From: CAWKDC01 sp044445605
GTDB lineage: Bacteria > Pseudomonadota > Gammaproteobacteria > JABCZS01
Assembly (NCBI GenBank): GCA_044445605.1
Contig: JBIOEA010000002.1
Coordinates: 1 to 64,000 of the forward strand
Length of the DNA: 64,000 nucleotides
Reading direction: 5' to 3'
This document shows, piece after piece, positions 55,001 to 62,508 of this stretch. The notes below the pieces were generated by a model. The model saw nothing but the letters and a program-made list of their open reading frames with translations, searched no databases and was not told the DNA's origin. Positions within the stretch are counted from its first letter, which is position 1. Every line of letters begins with the position of its first letter. Position numbers and translations under genes: made by a program.

Positions 55001-56642
55001 ATTGAAGACGATCTTCTGCACTTTCCTCTTTGTAGCCAGCAAGAAAACGCTGCTTGAAACGTACATTATCAAGACTACCAAAACAGCTCAGCATAGAATC
55101 AAGTTTATCGGTGTCCCAACTAAAGCGCAGGACCTTCACATAGTACTTAAATGAATAAAAATAGCCCTCCACATCACGTGCGCTTTCCAGGGGAGGCAAG
55201 GCCGCGATAAGTTGATTCAAAGAAAGTTTGGTCCTTTCATCTTTAGGTTCTAGGTATTCGTGAGCTTGAAGTGACGCCATATCTAAATCTTGGGAAATGT
55301 TTATCAGATAATGAATGAGATCCCGTGCGAGCCTGACTCGTATGGTGGTCAAAGCCAACGCTTTATCACTTTTTTCCTGCAAAACATCATGCTTGGATTG
55401 AATCTCAGATATTTTTTTATGGAGATCGGCATGGGTTTTTGCGTATTCTTCTCTATTGGTTTTAAGCTCTAATTCTGTTGATTTTAACTTTTCTGATTTA
55501 AGCTCCAGTTGATTGGCGATCACCCTGCTCTCTTGTGTCTTCTTTTCCACAGTTTCTTTATGAAATCTATTATCTTCCTTGAGTTTAGTGTTTTCATGCT
55601 TGAGGCTGGTATTTTCATTCATGAAGGCATTGCGATCGTGGGTGAGATTCACGAGATCGACATCTTTTTCAATCATGGCGTTTTTCATAGCCGCAGATTT
55701 TTTCTCATTCTCTTGCTGGAGGGCTTGGAGACGCTCCAATTTATCGAGCAGTTCTTGGTTTTTCCGAATTAATGCTTCTTGATTTTTCTTAAGCGCCTCA
55801 TTTTCAGCGGACAGAACAGCTTCTTTAGACTGAGACTCATCCAAGCTTTCTGTCACTCTTGCCATCAGATCATGAAGGTGTTTTTCTTGATCGGGAATAT
55901 CATCTTTATAATGTGTAGCAAGTCTCGACTTGATTCTTCCCCATATATCCTGATGATTATTCACCAAATCGTTAATTTTATGCGCTGTTTCGTATGCAAA
56001 TTTTTTCCTCGGCAGGATTTGCAAAGGTTTATAGTAGGATTTAATGATATGAGCCAATCGACTGATGACGCGCTCGGCTTCAGGAACCGCCTGACACGCG
56101 ATGCAATACTCGGCCTGTTGAATCAACTCAGGAATATCTCGGGTAACAATGATGTGTTTTACAAAGAAGTCTTTGAAAAGCTCTGGATGCCCTGGGAAGG
56201 TTGGATCATAGATAATCTCTCCCGTGAGAAGATCCACTCCAGGCACCTGAAAACTTGAATATGCTCGGGGGTATTCGTTCATTACCCCATAATCATTTCC
56301 CGCATCATTATATGAACAAAATACCCCGTTCACTTTATGTTTATTTGTGTGCTTCGGGTATTTTTCAATAAGCTTTTCTCCAATCTCGCCGGGATCATGC
56401 TGATCGAAAAGGACTACATAATAGTCACGATCTGTCCCTGGCTGGGTTAGCGTTTTGTGCAATTTTGAATGCACCAGCTGCCAAATAGAACTCCCCGCTT
56501 GCACTAGCCTAATGTTTGCGTCAGTCTCAGCCTTAATCTGGTTGGTACTGGTGATAAGATACTGACGTTCAATCGAATCTTTTTCGGGAAGGACTAACTT
56601 GTCAAACATTTGTGAACCCACAATAACACTACGATGCGGCAT
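52065..56642 (-). CDS. Giant coiled-coil protein, possible effector
   Basis: A 1525-residue protein of no family that I recognise. Residues 1-255 are soluble and mixed. Residues 265-430 form a long coiled coil with strong heptads (for example NEALKKNQEALIRKNQELLDKLERL). The remaining 1100 residues look mainly alpha-helical, with few Gly or Pro, and no membrane segments or signal peptide. Large helical and coiled-coil proteins of this size are a common effector form in Legionellales, but transport is not shown. The frame has no internal damage. The start is uncertain: the ATG at 56642 has no clear ribosome binding site, and the ATG 11 codons later (MFDKLV) is possible. Confidence 0.7.
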   Translation of the reverse strand: MPHRSVIVGSQMFDKLVLPEKDSIERQYLITSTNQIKAETDANIRLVQAGSSIWQLVHSKLHKTLTQPGTDRDYYVVLFDQHDPGEIGEKLIEKYPKHTNKHKVNGVFCSYNDAGNDYGVMNEYPRAYSSFQVPGVDLLTGEIIYDPTFPGHPELFKDFFVKHIIVTRDIPELIQQAEYCIACQAVPEAERVISRLAHIIKSYYKPLQILPRKKFAYETAHKINDLVNNHQDIWGRIKSRLATHYKDDIPDQEKHLHDLMARVTESLDESQSKEAVLSAENEALKKNQEALIRKNQELLDKLERLQALQQENEKKSAAMKNAMIEKDVDLVNLTHDRNAFMNENTSLKHENTKLKEDNRFHKETVEKKTQESRVIANQLELKSEKLKSTELELKTNREEYAKTHADLHKKISEIQSKHDVLQEKSDKALALTTIRVRLARDLIHYLINISQDLDMASLQAHEYLEPKDERTKLSLNQLIAALPPLESARDVEGYFYSFKYYVKVLRFSWDTDKLDSMLSCFGSLDNVRFKQRFLAGYKEESAEDRLQFMLNELDRFDIIFSLPLLCSLKDIDDITISKNAVDLRAKVSNDEGLKQEIITAFKDTDKVHHFLLSHRATVLASIKKMDENEKQKIVYDDSLKTMHRGYKKFVDAQVVGVIQSAKSRFIDSDKRLTDEKINALFKYCERLDTSDELYSRWYAQAKPFLEKYNKNKKADAVKTLRSIFSALFEYSNHDTLDLYDFHLICCLEYSMVHKNPSLPWDHPFFRHISPLFRADFLTSIGNVYSKNFIKKVDAQINFAIEELNKENIFLLPPETLKDTATLLRLLTIMIGKFNKDVNISSQIMETIKLVASHVRRRHHDLLISKIPKNKKLDEASSGTTPLIEIEYGFVLILKDMLTRPEKTRVFSAKGSEDQFVTHIDAMDKETQDALAKAVMHVKLDASQSAWVHAEYFGGLLLALKNSDFSVDNKVSIQEISLFMLMWMDAYAQKIYHFTKPYDQLCWFHEKLVMLNVLVNTSFMSDCFSSTEDKARLLDIMKLTSLLAPLEKYFYLAIHSYERTQGVIKVFLKHQSLLSLKELTEEQIKTFFQDFRDASIFNQKECDFEIVGLPVYVSSKINVEIGADQISEFLEKAIDGKFTEEYAQIKEKAMKTWVIHFKEYHEARLNQPRNASQLALTKFQHIINYFRVLTPGKRTMEYLMLHANYMKGLAAQDVDLGESVREMQYHFIVEHLISAAYFSPDDRNDIDFIAQVAISNFRKKTNPLGMSESELKDDREIKKIIWTVLTLYLHSLDHQDKRYARINKIRDSKQFDPDIAPTASSSMTMVPVLRASLYDNARQIELLRGYFDSIYDRKDKETIFAKTYFTLGVRCINAPLDDGKLVWKRDVDDTVATLINEYYASFYLKSGTVRDNDKVRQITPFLSKTLMAELKDADNDKIIKAIEAEVVQMMSNNLFSLPESKRTDLIVHENHLYLMLNEYLNHARKDGQNDKEDKVIEAVLDQLARRLNKTASKPLDNPLQVKRPDF

Positions 56643-56806
56643 ATTATCATGAATGAGCGTTGAAAGCTAGGCTCCTAGTTTCATCATAACTTACCGTCTC
56701 TCTTTTTCCCGATACGATATCTTATTGATCTATGTTTGTTTTTTCAAATCATGCATTTTATTTGGATAAACAGTACAATGAGCGCTTCTATGTATGGGAG
56801 TATAAA

Positions 56807-57556
56807 ATGCAAAGAACGAACGAATTCAACCAGCCTATTGGACACTCAGTCGAAAACTGGTCGCCTCGAGATAGGCCCTCCCCTCATGTCGTTCTACGCG
56901 GCCAATATTGTATTTTAGCGCCAATGAATATTGAAAAGCATGGCCCAGGTTTATTTCAATCCCTGATCACGGATAATGATGGTTCGTCATGGACATATTT
57001 GCCGTATGGGCCCTGTCTTACATTAGCATCACTTCAAGATTGGCTGGAAATTGTCTTGGCAGAAAAAGATGTATTGCTGTATGCGATTATCGATGCTCGA
57101 ACACAAGTGCCCGTAGGTGTTTCTGGCTATTTAAGAATCACGCCGAATGATGGCCTCATCGAAGTAGGCCATCTACATTTTTCTAAATTATTACAAAAAA
57201 CACCCGCAGCCACTGAGGCCATGTTCTTAATGATGCAACATGCATTTGACGATTTAAAATACAGACGCTATGAATGGAAATGCGATTCTTTGAATCAACC
57301 CTCGCGCAATGCGGCGTTGCGTCTTGGGTTCACATTCGAAGGTATTTTCAGACAACATATGGTTCGCAAAGATCGTAATCGTGATACAGCATGGTTTTCT
57401 ATTCTTGATAGCGAATGGCCTGCGTTGAAAGAGAAATTTGTTTCGTGGCTTCATCCAGATAATTTTGATGAAGAGGGGAAGCAGCGGGTGAGTTTGAATT
57501 CTCTTGTAGGGGCGAAAATCGCCCTGGATGATATGAGGTACAATGATGAGCGCTGA
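56807..57556 (+). CDS. GNAT-family N-acetyltransferase (RimJ/RimL-like)
   Basis: A 249-residue acetyltransferase of the RimJ/RimL type, related to enzymes that acetylate protein N-termini or small molecules. WTYLPYGP, PVGVSGYLRI and IEVGHLHFS are in the usual order, and the late part NQPSRNAALRLGFTFEGIFRQHMVRKDRNRDTAWFSI is typical of the subgroup. I start at the ATG at 56807, with GGGAG at 56796-56800; the frame is open to 56732. The last residues, after FDEEGKQRVSLNS, are encoded partly by a palindromic module (57505-57524), so the tail LVGAKIALDD is not family sequence. Confidence 0.82.
   Translation: MQRTNEFNQPIGHSVENWSPRDRPSPHVVLRGQYCILAPMNIEKHGPGLFQSLITDNDGSSWTYLPYGPCLTLASLQDWLEIVLAEKDVLLYAIIDARTQVPVGVSGYLRITPNDGLIEVGHLHFSKLLQKTPAATEAMFLMMQHAFDDLKYRRYEWKCDSLNQPSRNAALRLGFTFEGIFRQHMVRKDRNRDTAWFSILDSEWPALKEKFVSWLHPDNFDEEGKQRVSLNSLVGAKIALDDMRYNDER
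57505..57524. repeat. Palindromic module in a coding 3' end
   Basis: TGTAGGGGCGAAAATCGCCC, a shortened short-module copy with arms GGGCGA/TCGCCC, read in frame by the GNAT gene. The reading frame (VGAK) is the same as in nuoG. Confidence 0.6.
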
Positions 57557-57570
57557 AGACGCGTAAGGGT

Positions 57571-59037
57571 TCATAGGAACAAATCATCCAAAGTCACCAC
57601 CTGTGCAATCATCTCTTCGGAGTAGAGGCTGGGTTTAATCCCTTGAGCTGAAATCAGCGTAAGAAATATTTGTTTGAGAGTACCCGTTTTTTTGACAAAG
57701 ACCTGCATTTTATTTCTTAAATTAGCAGCCTCAGCCTTATCGAGGACAAAAGGTATATCAGTAAATTTAATTTCACAAAGATTAATTGCACTATCCCTTC
57801 TGTCAAAAAGAAGATCTATTTGGGCCCCAGTCATTGATGATTCATCTTTTTTGGGGAAGTAACGCCAGGTATCAGGAATAGCGGTTGGGTTTAATCCAAG
57901 AGCTTTTCTGATTTCAGACAGATGCTGATAACAGATCGACTCAAAAGAATATCCAGCCCACGCATTCCACGCAGGAGTTCCGCGTAAATGTTCCCAATAA
58001 CCTGGGTCCATCGATTCATTGAGCAGAGTATTCTTGATAGGTTCGATCCAAGATAGATAAAAATGGGTGTATTCATCGATCAATCGATAATATGTTCCCC
58101 TTTTTTTATTGAAATGGGGCTTAAATTTCATGAGAAAACCCGTTTCAATCAGATCATTGAGCATTTTAACAGCCGTCCCACCGCTGCTGATTTGAGCATT
58201 TTTGATAAGCTCAGATTGCTCAAGTCCATATCTGTTTTTTGAGACTAGGCGCAGTAAATCAATATAAGCCTGCGAGTCCTCAAAAAGGGAACTGAATAAA
58301 TTGTCAAATTCATTGAATAATAAGCCATTTTGGCGAAAAGAAAGCAATTCAATTATCTGTGTGGCTGTTTGGCCTTTCATCACGGAGGTCAGGTAGTAGG
58401 GAACGCCACCTGTCGTCATGTATATTTCCGCGATCTGTTTGTGATTAAGTTTCACTCCTTTACTGGTAAGAAAGGCTTTCATCTCTTTGAGCTTAAAAGG
58501 TTTGAGCTGTATTTTTCGAGTAATTCGATTATGTAATCCACCTTTTTGGTTGATAATTTTTCGAATAATCCAGGCTGCAGAGGAGCCACAGATAATAAGC
58601 TTAATGCGGGGCTCGTTAGACCAATAATGATTCCAGAAGTATTCCAAGGTTTCGAGAAGACGCGATTTTCGTCCCACCATCCAAGGAAACTCATCAAAAA
58701 ACAAAACCACTTTTTGATCTGGCTTGCTGTTCGTTAAAATAGCTAGGCGCAAAGACTCAAAGGCATCAAACCAATTATCCTTTACATTTAATTCTGCACC
58801 CTGGTAAAAAGTTTGACTGATTGATAACGTAAAACCTCGAATCTGCTCTTTTATTGATCCATTTTTCTGGCCAGTCACCCGAAAAAAAGAACACTTTTGC
58901 TTTGCAAAAAAATTTGAAATAAGGAAAGTCTTACCAATCCGTCTGCGCCCATACAGGGCCAAAAACTCAGCCTGATCGCTGTGAAGCATCGCCTTCAGCA
59001 GTTCACATTCCTCAAGTCTTGCTACCAAATCAGACAT
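57571..59037 (-). CDS. ATPase with PD-(D/E)XK nuclease-like domain
   Basis: A 488-residue protein of the archaeal-type ATPase group (ATPase_2 with DUF234-like C-terminus). The Walker A motif YGRRRIGKT is at residues 29-37 and Walker B VVLFFDEFPWM near 110-120. A winged-helix-like region (about 265-320) includes GLEQSELIKNAQISSGGTAV. The C-terminal part has QIDLLFD followed by CEIKF, the spacing of a PD-(D/E)XK nuclease core. Members occur widely in archaea and patchily in bacteria; their role is unclear, with defence or mobile-element functions proposed. TAGGGGGG precedes the ATG. The promoter region holds two 41-base dyads. Confidence 0.82.
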   Translation of the reverse strand: MSDLVARLEECELLKAMLHSDQAEFLALYGRRRIGKTFLISNFFAKQKCSFFRVTGQKNGSIKEQIRGFTLSISQTFYQGAELNVKDNWFDAFESLRLAILTNSKPDQKVVLFFDEFPWMVGRKSRLLETLEYFWNHYWSNEPRIKLIICGSSAAWIIRKIINQKGGLHNRITRKIQLKPFKLKEMKAFLTSKGVKLNHKQIAEIYMTTGGVPYYLTSVMKGQTATQIIELLSFRQNGLLFNEFDNLFSSLFEDSQAYIDLLRLVSKNRYGLEQSELIKNAQISSGGTAVKMLNDLIETGFLMKFKPHFNKKRGTYYRLIDEYTHFYLSWIEPIKNTLLNESMDPGYWEHLRGTPAWNAWAGYSFESICYQHLSEIRKALGLNPTAIPDTWRYFPKKDESSMTGAQIDLLFDRRDSAINLCEIKFTDIPFVLDKAEAANLRNKMQVFVKKTGTLKQIFLTLISAQGIKPSLYSEEMIAQVVTLDDLFL

Positions 59038-59056
59038 ATACCCCCCTACGCGCCAG

Positions 59057-59152
59057 AGATAGCGCTGCGGATAAGTGTATTATAAGTAGCGCTATAAATC
59101 AATAAATTAAAAGATAGCGCTGCATATAGGCAAGCTATAAGTAGCGCTATCT
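59057..59152. repeat. Two 41-bp dyad repeats upstream of the ATPase gene
   Basis: Copies at 59057-59097 and 59112-59152, both starting AGATAGCGCTGC and sharing TATAAGTAGCGCTAT, 55 bases apart. Each is an inverted repeat with arms ATAGCGCT/AGCGCTAT. The copy nearer the ATPase gene encloses its likely -10. Confidence 0.75.
59079..59084 (-). promoter_or_regulatory. -10 of the ATPase gene inside a dyad
   Basis: On the minus strand TATAAT between the two AGCGCT arms of the gene-proximal dyad; a weak TTTATT lies 16 bases upstream. Transcription would begin near 59072, 35 bases before the ATG. A dyad-binding protein would block it. Confidence 0.5.
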
Positions 59153-59254
59153 TTTTATTTTTTTCAATGCATTGATTTCTATATAATTAATAGGCACTGT
59201 TGTACTATGAGGAATTGCTACAATGATTATTTATCGATTATCATTAAATATTGA

Positions 59255-59283
59255 TTGACATTCGAAAAGGGCGCTCCTATAAT
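59255..59283 (+). promoter_or_regulatory. Consensus promoter for the DUF2975/HTH unit
   Basis: TTGACA (59255-59260) and TATAAT (59278-59283), exactly 17 bases apart. AGGAGG (59306-59311) and the ATG at 59321 follow. Confidence 0.85.
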
Positions 59284-59320
59284 CCTTCCCATGCACACAT
59301 ACGTTAGGAGGAGTGCCAAG

Positions 59321-59424
59321 ATGAACCGTATTCAAGCCATCTTTTGTGGTGCGGTACTGACGTTATATCATGGGTCATGCTTGAAGCAGCAAAATCAGAT
59401 GAAGAACAAAAATACATCGTCTAA
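59321..59424 (+). pseudogene. Remnant of a DUF2975 membrane protein gene
   Basis: The ATG at 59321, after AGGAGG, begins MNRIQAIFCGAVLTL, and another frame then continues ISWVMLEAAKSDEEQKYIV to a TAA at 59422. Both pieces look like parts of a DUF2975 protein, the usual partner of the YozG-type HTH gene that follows: the first like its start, the second like its C-terminus. The family is about 150-200 residues, so an internal deletion plus a frameshift seems to have removed the rest. The promoter is still consensus, and the HTH gene is probably read from it. Confidence 0.6.
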
Positions 59425-59438
59425 ACAAGGAGATTAAC

Positions 59439-59651
59439 ATGAGTATTATTGTGAACCTCGATGTCATGCTCGCGAAACGAAAAATGAAGCTTCAAGATTT
59501 ATCTGAATTGGTGGGCATTACAATTCAAAATCTTTCACTACTCAAAACGGGTAAGGTGAAAGCCATTCGTTTCTCGACACTCGACAGCATTTGTAAACAT
59601 TTGCAGTGCCAGCCTGGCGATATATTGGAGTTTAAAGATACAGACTATTAA
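59439..59651 (+). CDS. YozG-type HTH transcriptional regulator
   Basis: A 70-residue Cro/C1-type helix-turn-helix protein. MLAKRKMKLQDLSELVGITIQNLSLLKTGKVKAIRFSTLDSIC is the DNA-binding domain, and LQCQPGDILEF ends it, the form seen in YozG-like regulators usually paired with DUF2975 genes. AAGGAG lies seven bases before the ATG. Its partner appears broken here, while the HTH frame is intact. Confidence 0.9.
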   Translation: MSIIVNLDVMLAKRKMKLQDLSELVGITIQNLSLLKTGKVKAIRFSTLDSICKHLQCQPGDILEFKDTDY

Positions 59652-59707
59652 CAGACAACCATTTACCCCGCATGGTATTTTATAGAAATTTATAAAGGAT
59701 TTTTTCA

Positions 59708-60949
59708 GTGCATCAAATTAACACCCGACTCCACATTGCGCTCTACCTCGCCTTTTTCATTGTTGCGGTATTACTCAGCAGCATGGGTGTTGTCGTCATG
59801 GGCATGGTGAATGATGTTGGTATCACCAAAACAGACGCGAGCATTCTCGAGTCTTTTAAAGATATCACGATCATTCTCTCTGCATTTTTAGTCTCTTCAT
59901 TTATTCCAAGGCTTGGATACAAAAAAACGCTATTGGTCGCCCTTTCAGTCATGGGCCTGGGTTGTTTTATCATGCCAACCCTTAATGGTTTTTGGGCTGC
60001 GAAAATCATGTTTGTGATGACAGGTTTGAGTTTCATGTTGCTCAAAGTCGTTATTTACTCGCTCATCGGTTTACATGCAACCAATGACAAAGAATACACG
60101 AGCTCTGTTGGCATTCTCGAAGGTTTTTTCAGCTTCAGCATGCTCATCGGCACGTCATTATTCGGCATGTTTATTTTGTTAAAAGAACTCGGATACGGTG
60201 GCTTTTTATCTCAAGGCTGGACAAATGCTTACTGGCTGCTAACATGTTTGTGCGTTATTTCATTTGCACTGGTGACAAGTTGCACGATCGATGAATCGAC
60301 GATCAAACCCAGCAAGGATATAAAACCACTCAGCGATGTACAAGGCATGTGGGTTTTGCTCACTAAACCTTCTGTCATCGCTTTTGCATTGTGCGTCATC
60401 GCATACGGTTTTTTAGAGCAAGCGATCACGACATGGTTACCAAAATTGTATAACGACGTGTTTGCGTTATCCGAAAGCACGGCGGTATTTCTCGCCGGCA
60501 GTTGGCCGTTAAGCATCGCTATTGGGCGCTTAGGCTGGGGTATCGTCATGCGCTATATCGACTGGATGAAAATTCTTATCATTGGATTATTTATTGCACT
60601 TGCAATGCTCATCAGCATTTCGATGATGATGCCTATCTCCGTCACGGTAATAGGCATTCCGCTGGGCGCGCTTCTCTTGCCATGGATGGGATTATTTATT
60701 GGCGCAGTTTATCCGACCCTTTCTGCGTCAATGTTAGGCGCTCTTAAAAAATCCCAGCATAGCCCAATGACGGGTTGGAGTATCATATTCTATGCAATGG
60801 GCGGTGCCATAGGATCGCGGATTTTAGGGATGTATTACCAGTCACATTCGGGTGTACAAGCCATTGAAATGTTGGCTTACCCTCTTGGTTTCTTAATAGC
60901 AGCTATACTTGCATTTGCTTACTATAGGAAAAATCGACTATCAGGATGA
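59708..60949 (+). CDS. MFS transporter
   Basis: A 413-residue major facilitator with about 12 hydrophobic segments. RLGYKKTLLVALSVMGLGCF is a motif-A-like loop after helix 2, and WPLSIAIGRLGWGIVMRYIDWMK is the matching loop in the second half. The overall pattern is of the FucP/TsgA-like group, but the substrate is not evident. The start is GTG at 59708 after AAAGGA. The next gene begins seven bases past its stop. Confidence 0.85.
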   Translation: MHQINTRLHIALYLAFFIVAVLLSSMGVVVMGMVNDVGITKTDASILESFKDITIILSAFLVSSFIPRLGYKKTLLVALSVMGLGCFIMPTLNGFWAAKIMFVMTGLSFMLLKVVIYSLIGLHATNDKEYTSSVGILEGFFSFSMLIGTSLFGMFILLKELGYGGFLSQGWTNAYWLLTCLCVISFALVTSCTIDESTIKPSKDIKPLSDVQGMWVLLTKPSVIAFALCVIAYGFLEQAITTWLPKLYNDVFALSESTAVFLAGSWPLSIAIGRLGWGIVMRYIDWMKILIIGLFIALAMLISISMMMPISVTVIGIPLGALLLPWMGLFIGAVYPTLSASMLGALKKSQHSPMTGWSIIFYAMGGAIGSRILGMYYQSHSGVQAIEMLAYPLGFLIAAILAFAYYRKNRLSG

Positions 60950-60955
60950 TATCGC

Positions 60956-61696
60956 ATGTTTCGAGCTCAGGCATTTCTCACTCTCAACCTGCTGGGAATA
61001 TCTACCCTGCAGGCAGCGGCGCCCTTCATCACCGACGATCCAGATTCTGGCATACCGCACTCACAGGAAATTTATTTCTACTCCAATCTCAATCACACAA
61101 ACATTGAAATGGAAGAACCTTATTTAAATGCGCCTGCGCTAGAAATGGATCTCGGCATCTTTGATGATCTACAAGTGCATGCCACCCTCCCCTATGCCTG
61201 GCAGACAACGAGTTTTACTTCGCCTCATGGATTAGGTGATGTTGAGGTCGGTGCAAAATATCGCATTATTCATGAAACTGATCATGTGCCTCAATTCAGT
61301 TTTGCGCCTCGCGTTGAATTACCCACAGGCAATGCAAGTGAAAACCTTGGTAATGGGCGTATATGGACGCTCATCCCTTTTTATTTACAGAAAGGTTTTG
61401 GACCTTGGACGACCTACGGTGGTGGCGGGTATGCATTAAATTCGCAAAAGGGTATGCGTAACTATCCCTTTGCAGGTTGGGTCGTGCAACGTGATTTATC
61501 AGATAAATTTACGCTCGGTGCAGAACTGCATTATGAGGGTGCCGTCAGTGACGAAGGCACATCATCGACTGTCATGGATATTGGCTGCTACTATCATATC
61601 GATAATCACCTGGGCTTCTTGTTTTCAGCCGGCAGTTCCATCCAAGGACAAACGCGTACTGTGGGGTATCTAGGAATTCATTGGGTCAGCGGGTAA
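60956..61696 (+). CDS. Outer-membrane beta-barrel protein, MetA-pathway-like
   Basis: A 246-residue exported protein with a signal peptide (MFRAQAFLTLNLLGISTLQAA) and alternating beta strands, ending in an aromatic-rich strand (YLGIHWVSG). The mature start APFITDDPDSGIPHSQEIYF resembles the transporter/MetA-pathway-of-phenol-degradation family (PF13557), and LGDVEVGAKYRI and FAPRVELPTGN are typical. These proteins probably form outer-membrane channels; substrates are poorly known. It follows the MFS gene closely, so the two may act on the same compound. Confidence 0.75.
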   Translation: MFRAQAFLTLNLLGISTLQAAAPFITDDPDSGIPHSQEIYFYSNLNHTNIEMEEPYLNAPALEMDLGIFDDLQVHATLPYAWQTTSFTSPHGLGDVEVGAKYRIIHETDHVPQFSFAPRVELPTGNASENLGNGRIWTLIPFYLQKGFGPWTTYGGGGYALNSQKGMRNYPFAGWVVQRDLSDKFTLGAELHYEGAVSDEGTSSTVMDIGCYYHIDNHLGFLFSAGSSIQGQTRTVGYLGIHWVSG

Positions 61697-61708
61697 TACA
61701 AAAAATTC

Positions 61709-61795
61709 TTGCGTATTCTATTTTTTTCCTTATAATGCTTCGAAACTATATAACAATAAGGAAAACCAATGATCCCTTACTTTAAAAATCTCTAA
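61709..61795 (+). promoter_or_regulatory. Promoter and eight-codon open frame
   Basis: TTGCGT (61709-61714) and TATAAT (61731-61736) with a 16-base spacer, then AAGGA and ATG at 61769 for MIPYFKNL and TAA (61793-61795). It could be a leader peptide, a start left by a deletion, or chance. Confidence 0.4.
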
Positions 61796-61836
61796 GCAAA
61801 ACCCCTAACACTCTGATAAATAAGACTCTTTATTTA

Positions 61837-61865
61837 TTGAAAAATATCGAATATCGGTATATAAT
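61837..61865 (+). promoter_or_regulatory. Promoter and operator of higBA
   Basis: TTGAAA (61837-61842) and TATAAT (61860-61865), 17 bases apart. The spacer has the direct repeat AATATCGAATATCG, a likely HigA operator. The toxin ATG at 61870 is at about the transcription start, implying a leaderless or near-leaderless mRNA. Confidence 0.7.
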
Positions 61866-61869
61866 AATT

Positions 61870-62160
61870 ATGATTGAACATTTCAGCAGTAAAACTGCCC
61901 AAGATATTTATGATGGCATAGACTCCAAAAGTGCAAGACGGGTTCCCTTACCTTTGCACCCGAAAATATGCCGTCTATTTGACCGGTTAAATATCATTGA
62001 AGATATTCAAGAACTTCGGATCCCGCCGAGCAATAGACTTGAAAAGTTGCAGGGTATTCTTCAAGGATATTGGAGTATAAGGGTCAATGTCCAGTGGCGA
62101 ATCATTTTTAGGTGGCACAATAATGCTGCTCATGATGTTGATATCACGGATTATCATTAG
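61870..62160 (+). CDS. higB: HigB-type toxin, RelE superfamily
   Basis: A 96-residue mRNA-cleaving toxin of the HigB group, which cuts mRNA on the ribosome. The family landmarks are present in order: IEHFSSKTAQDIYDG, RLFDRLNIIEDI, LRIPPSNRLEKL, YWSIRVNVQWRIIFRW and DVDITDYH. The start is the ATG at 61870; the frame is open from 61837, but that part is promoter. It is followed 12 bases on by its antitoxin gene, the toxin-first order typical of hig. Confidence 0.92.
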   Translation: MIEHFSSKTAQDIYDGIDSKSARRVPLPLHPKICRLFDRLNIIEDIQELRIPPSNRLEKLQGILQGYWSIRVNVQWRIIFRWHNNAAHDVDITDYH

Positions 62161-62172
62161 GAGGTTATTAAC

Positions 62173-62475
62173 ATGTTACCCAAACACAGGCAACCAACGA
62201 GCCCAGGCGAAATGTTACTAAAAGAATTTTTAGAACCGATGGGCTTAACGCAAAAGACATTTGCGAAGCATCTGGGCTGGACCTATGCACGCTTGAATGA
62301 AATTATTAACGGTCGTCGTGGAGTCACTGCATCCTCTGCATTAGCGTTTGCCGATGCATTAGGGACAACACCCGAATTCTGGTTGAACTTGCAGTTACAG
62401 CACGACTTATGGATGGGATATCAAAAACATAAACCCATTCCACCGATTAACAACGACAAGCTTCATGATGAATAG
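62173..62475 (+). CDS. higA: HigA-type antitoxin
   Basis: A 100-residue HTH antitoxin that neutralises HigB and represses its own operon. RQPTSPGEMLLKEFLEPMGLTQKTFAKHLGW and the recognition helix region ARLNEIINGRRGVTASSALAFADAL match HigA; TTPEFWLNLQLQHDLW ends the family core. AGGAGG lies before the ATG. It is slightly shorter than some members but appears complete. Confidence 0.93.
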   Translation: MLPKHRQPTSPGEMLLKEFLEPMGLTQKTFAKHLGWTYARLNEIINGRRGVTASSALAFADALGTTPEFWLNLQLQHDLWMGYQKHKPIPPINNDKLHDE

Positions 62476-62508
62476 ACAGGGACACGGACAATAGGTTAAA
62501 ATCCCCCC

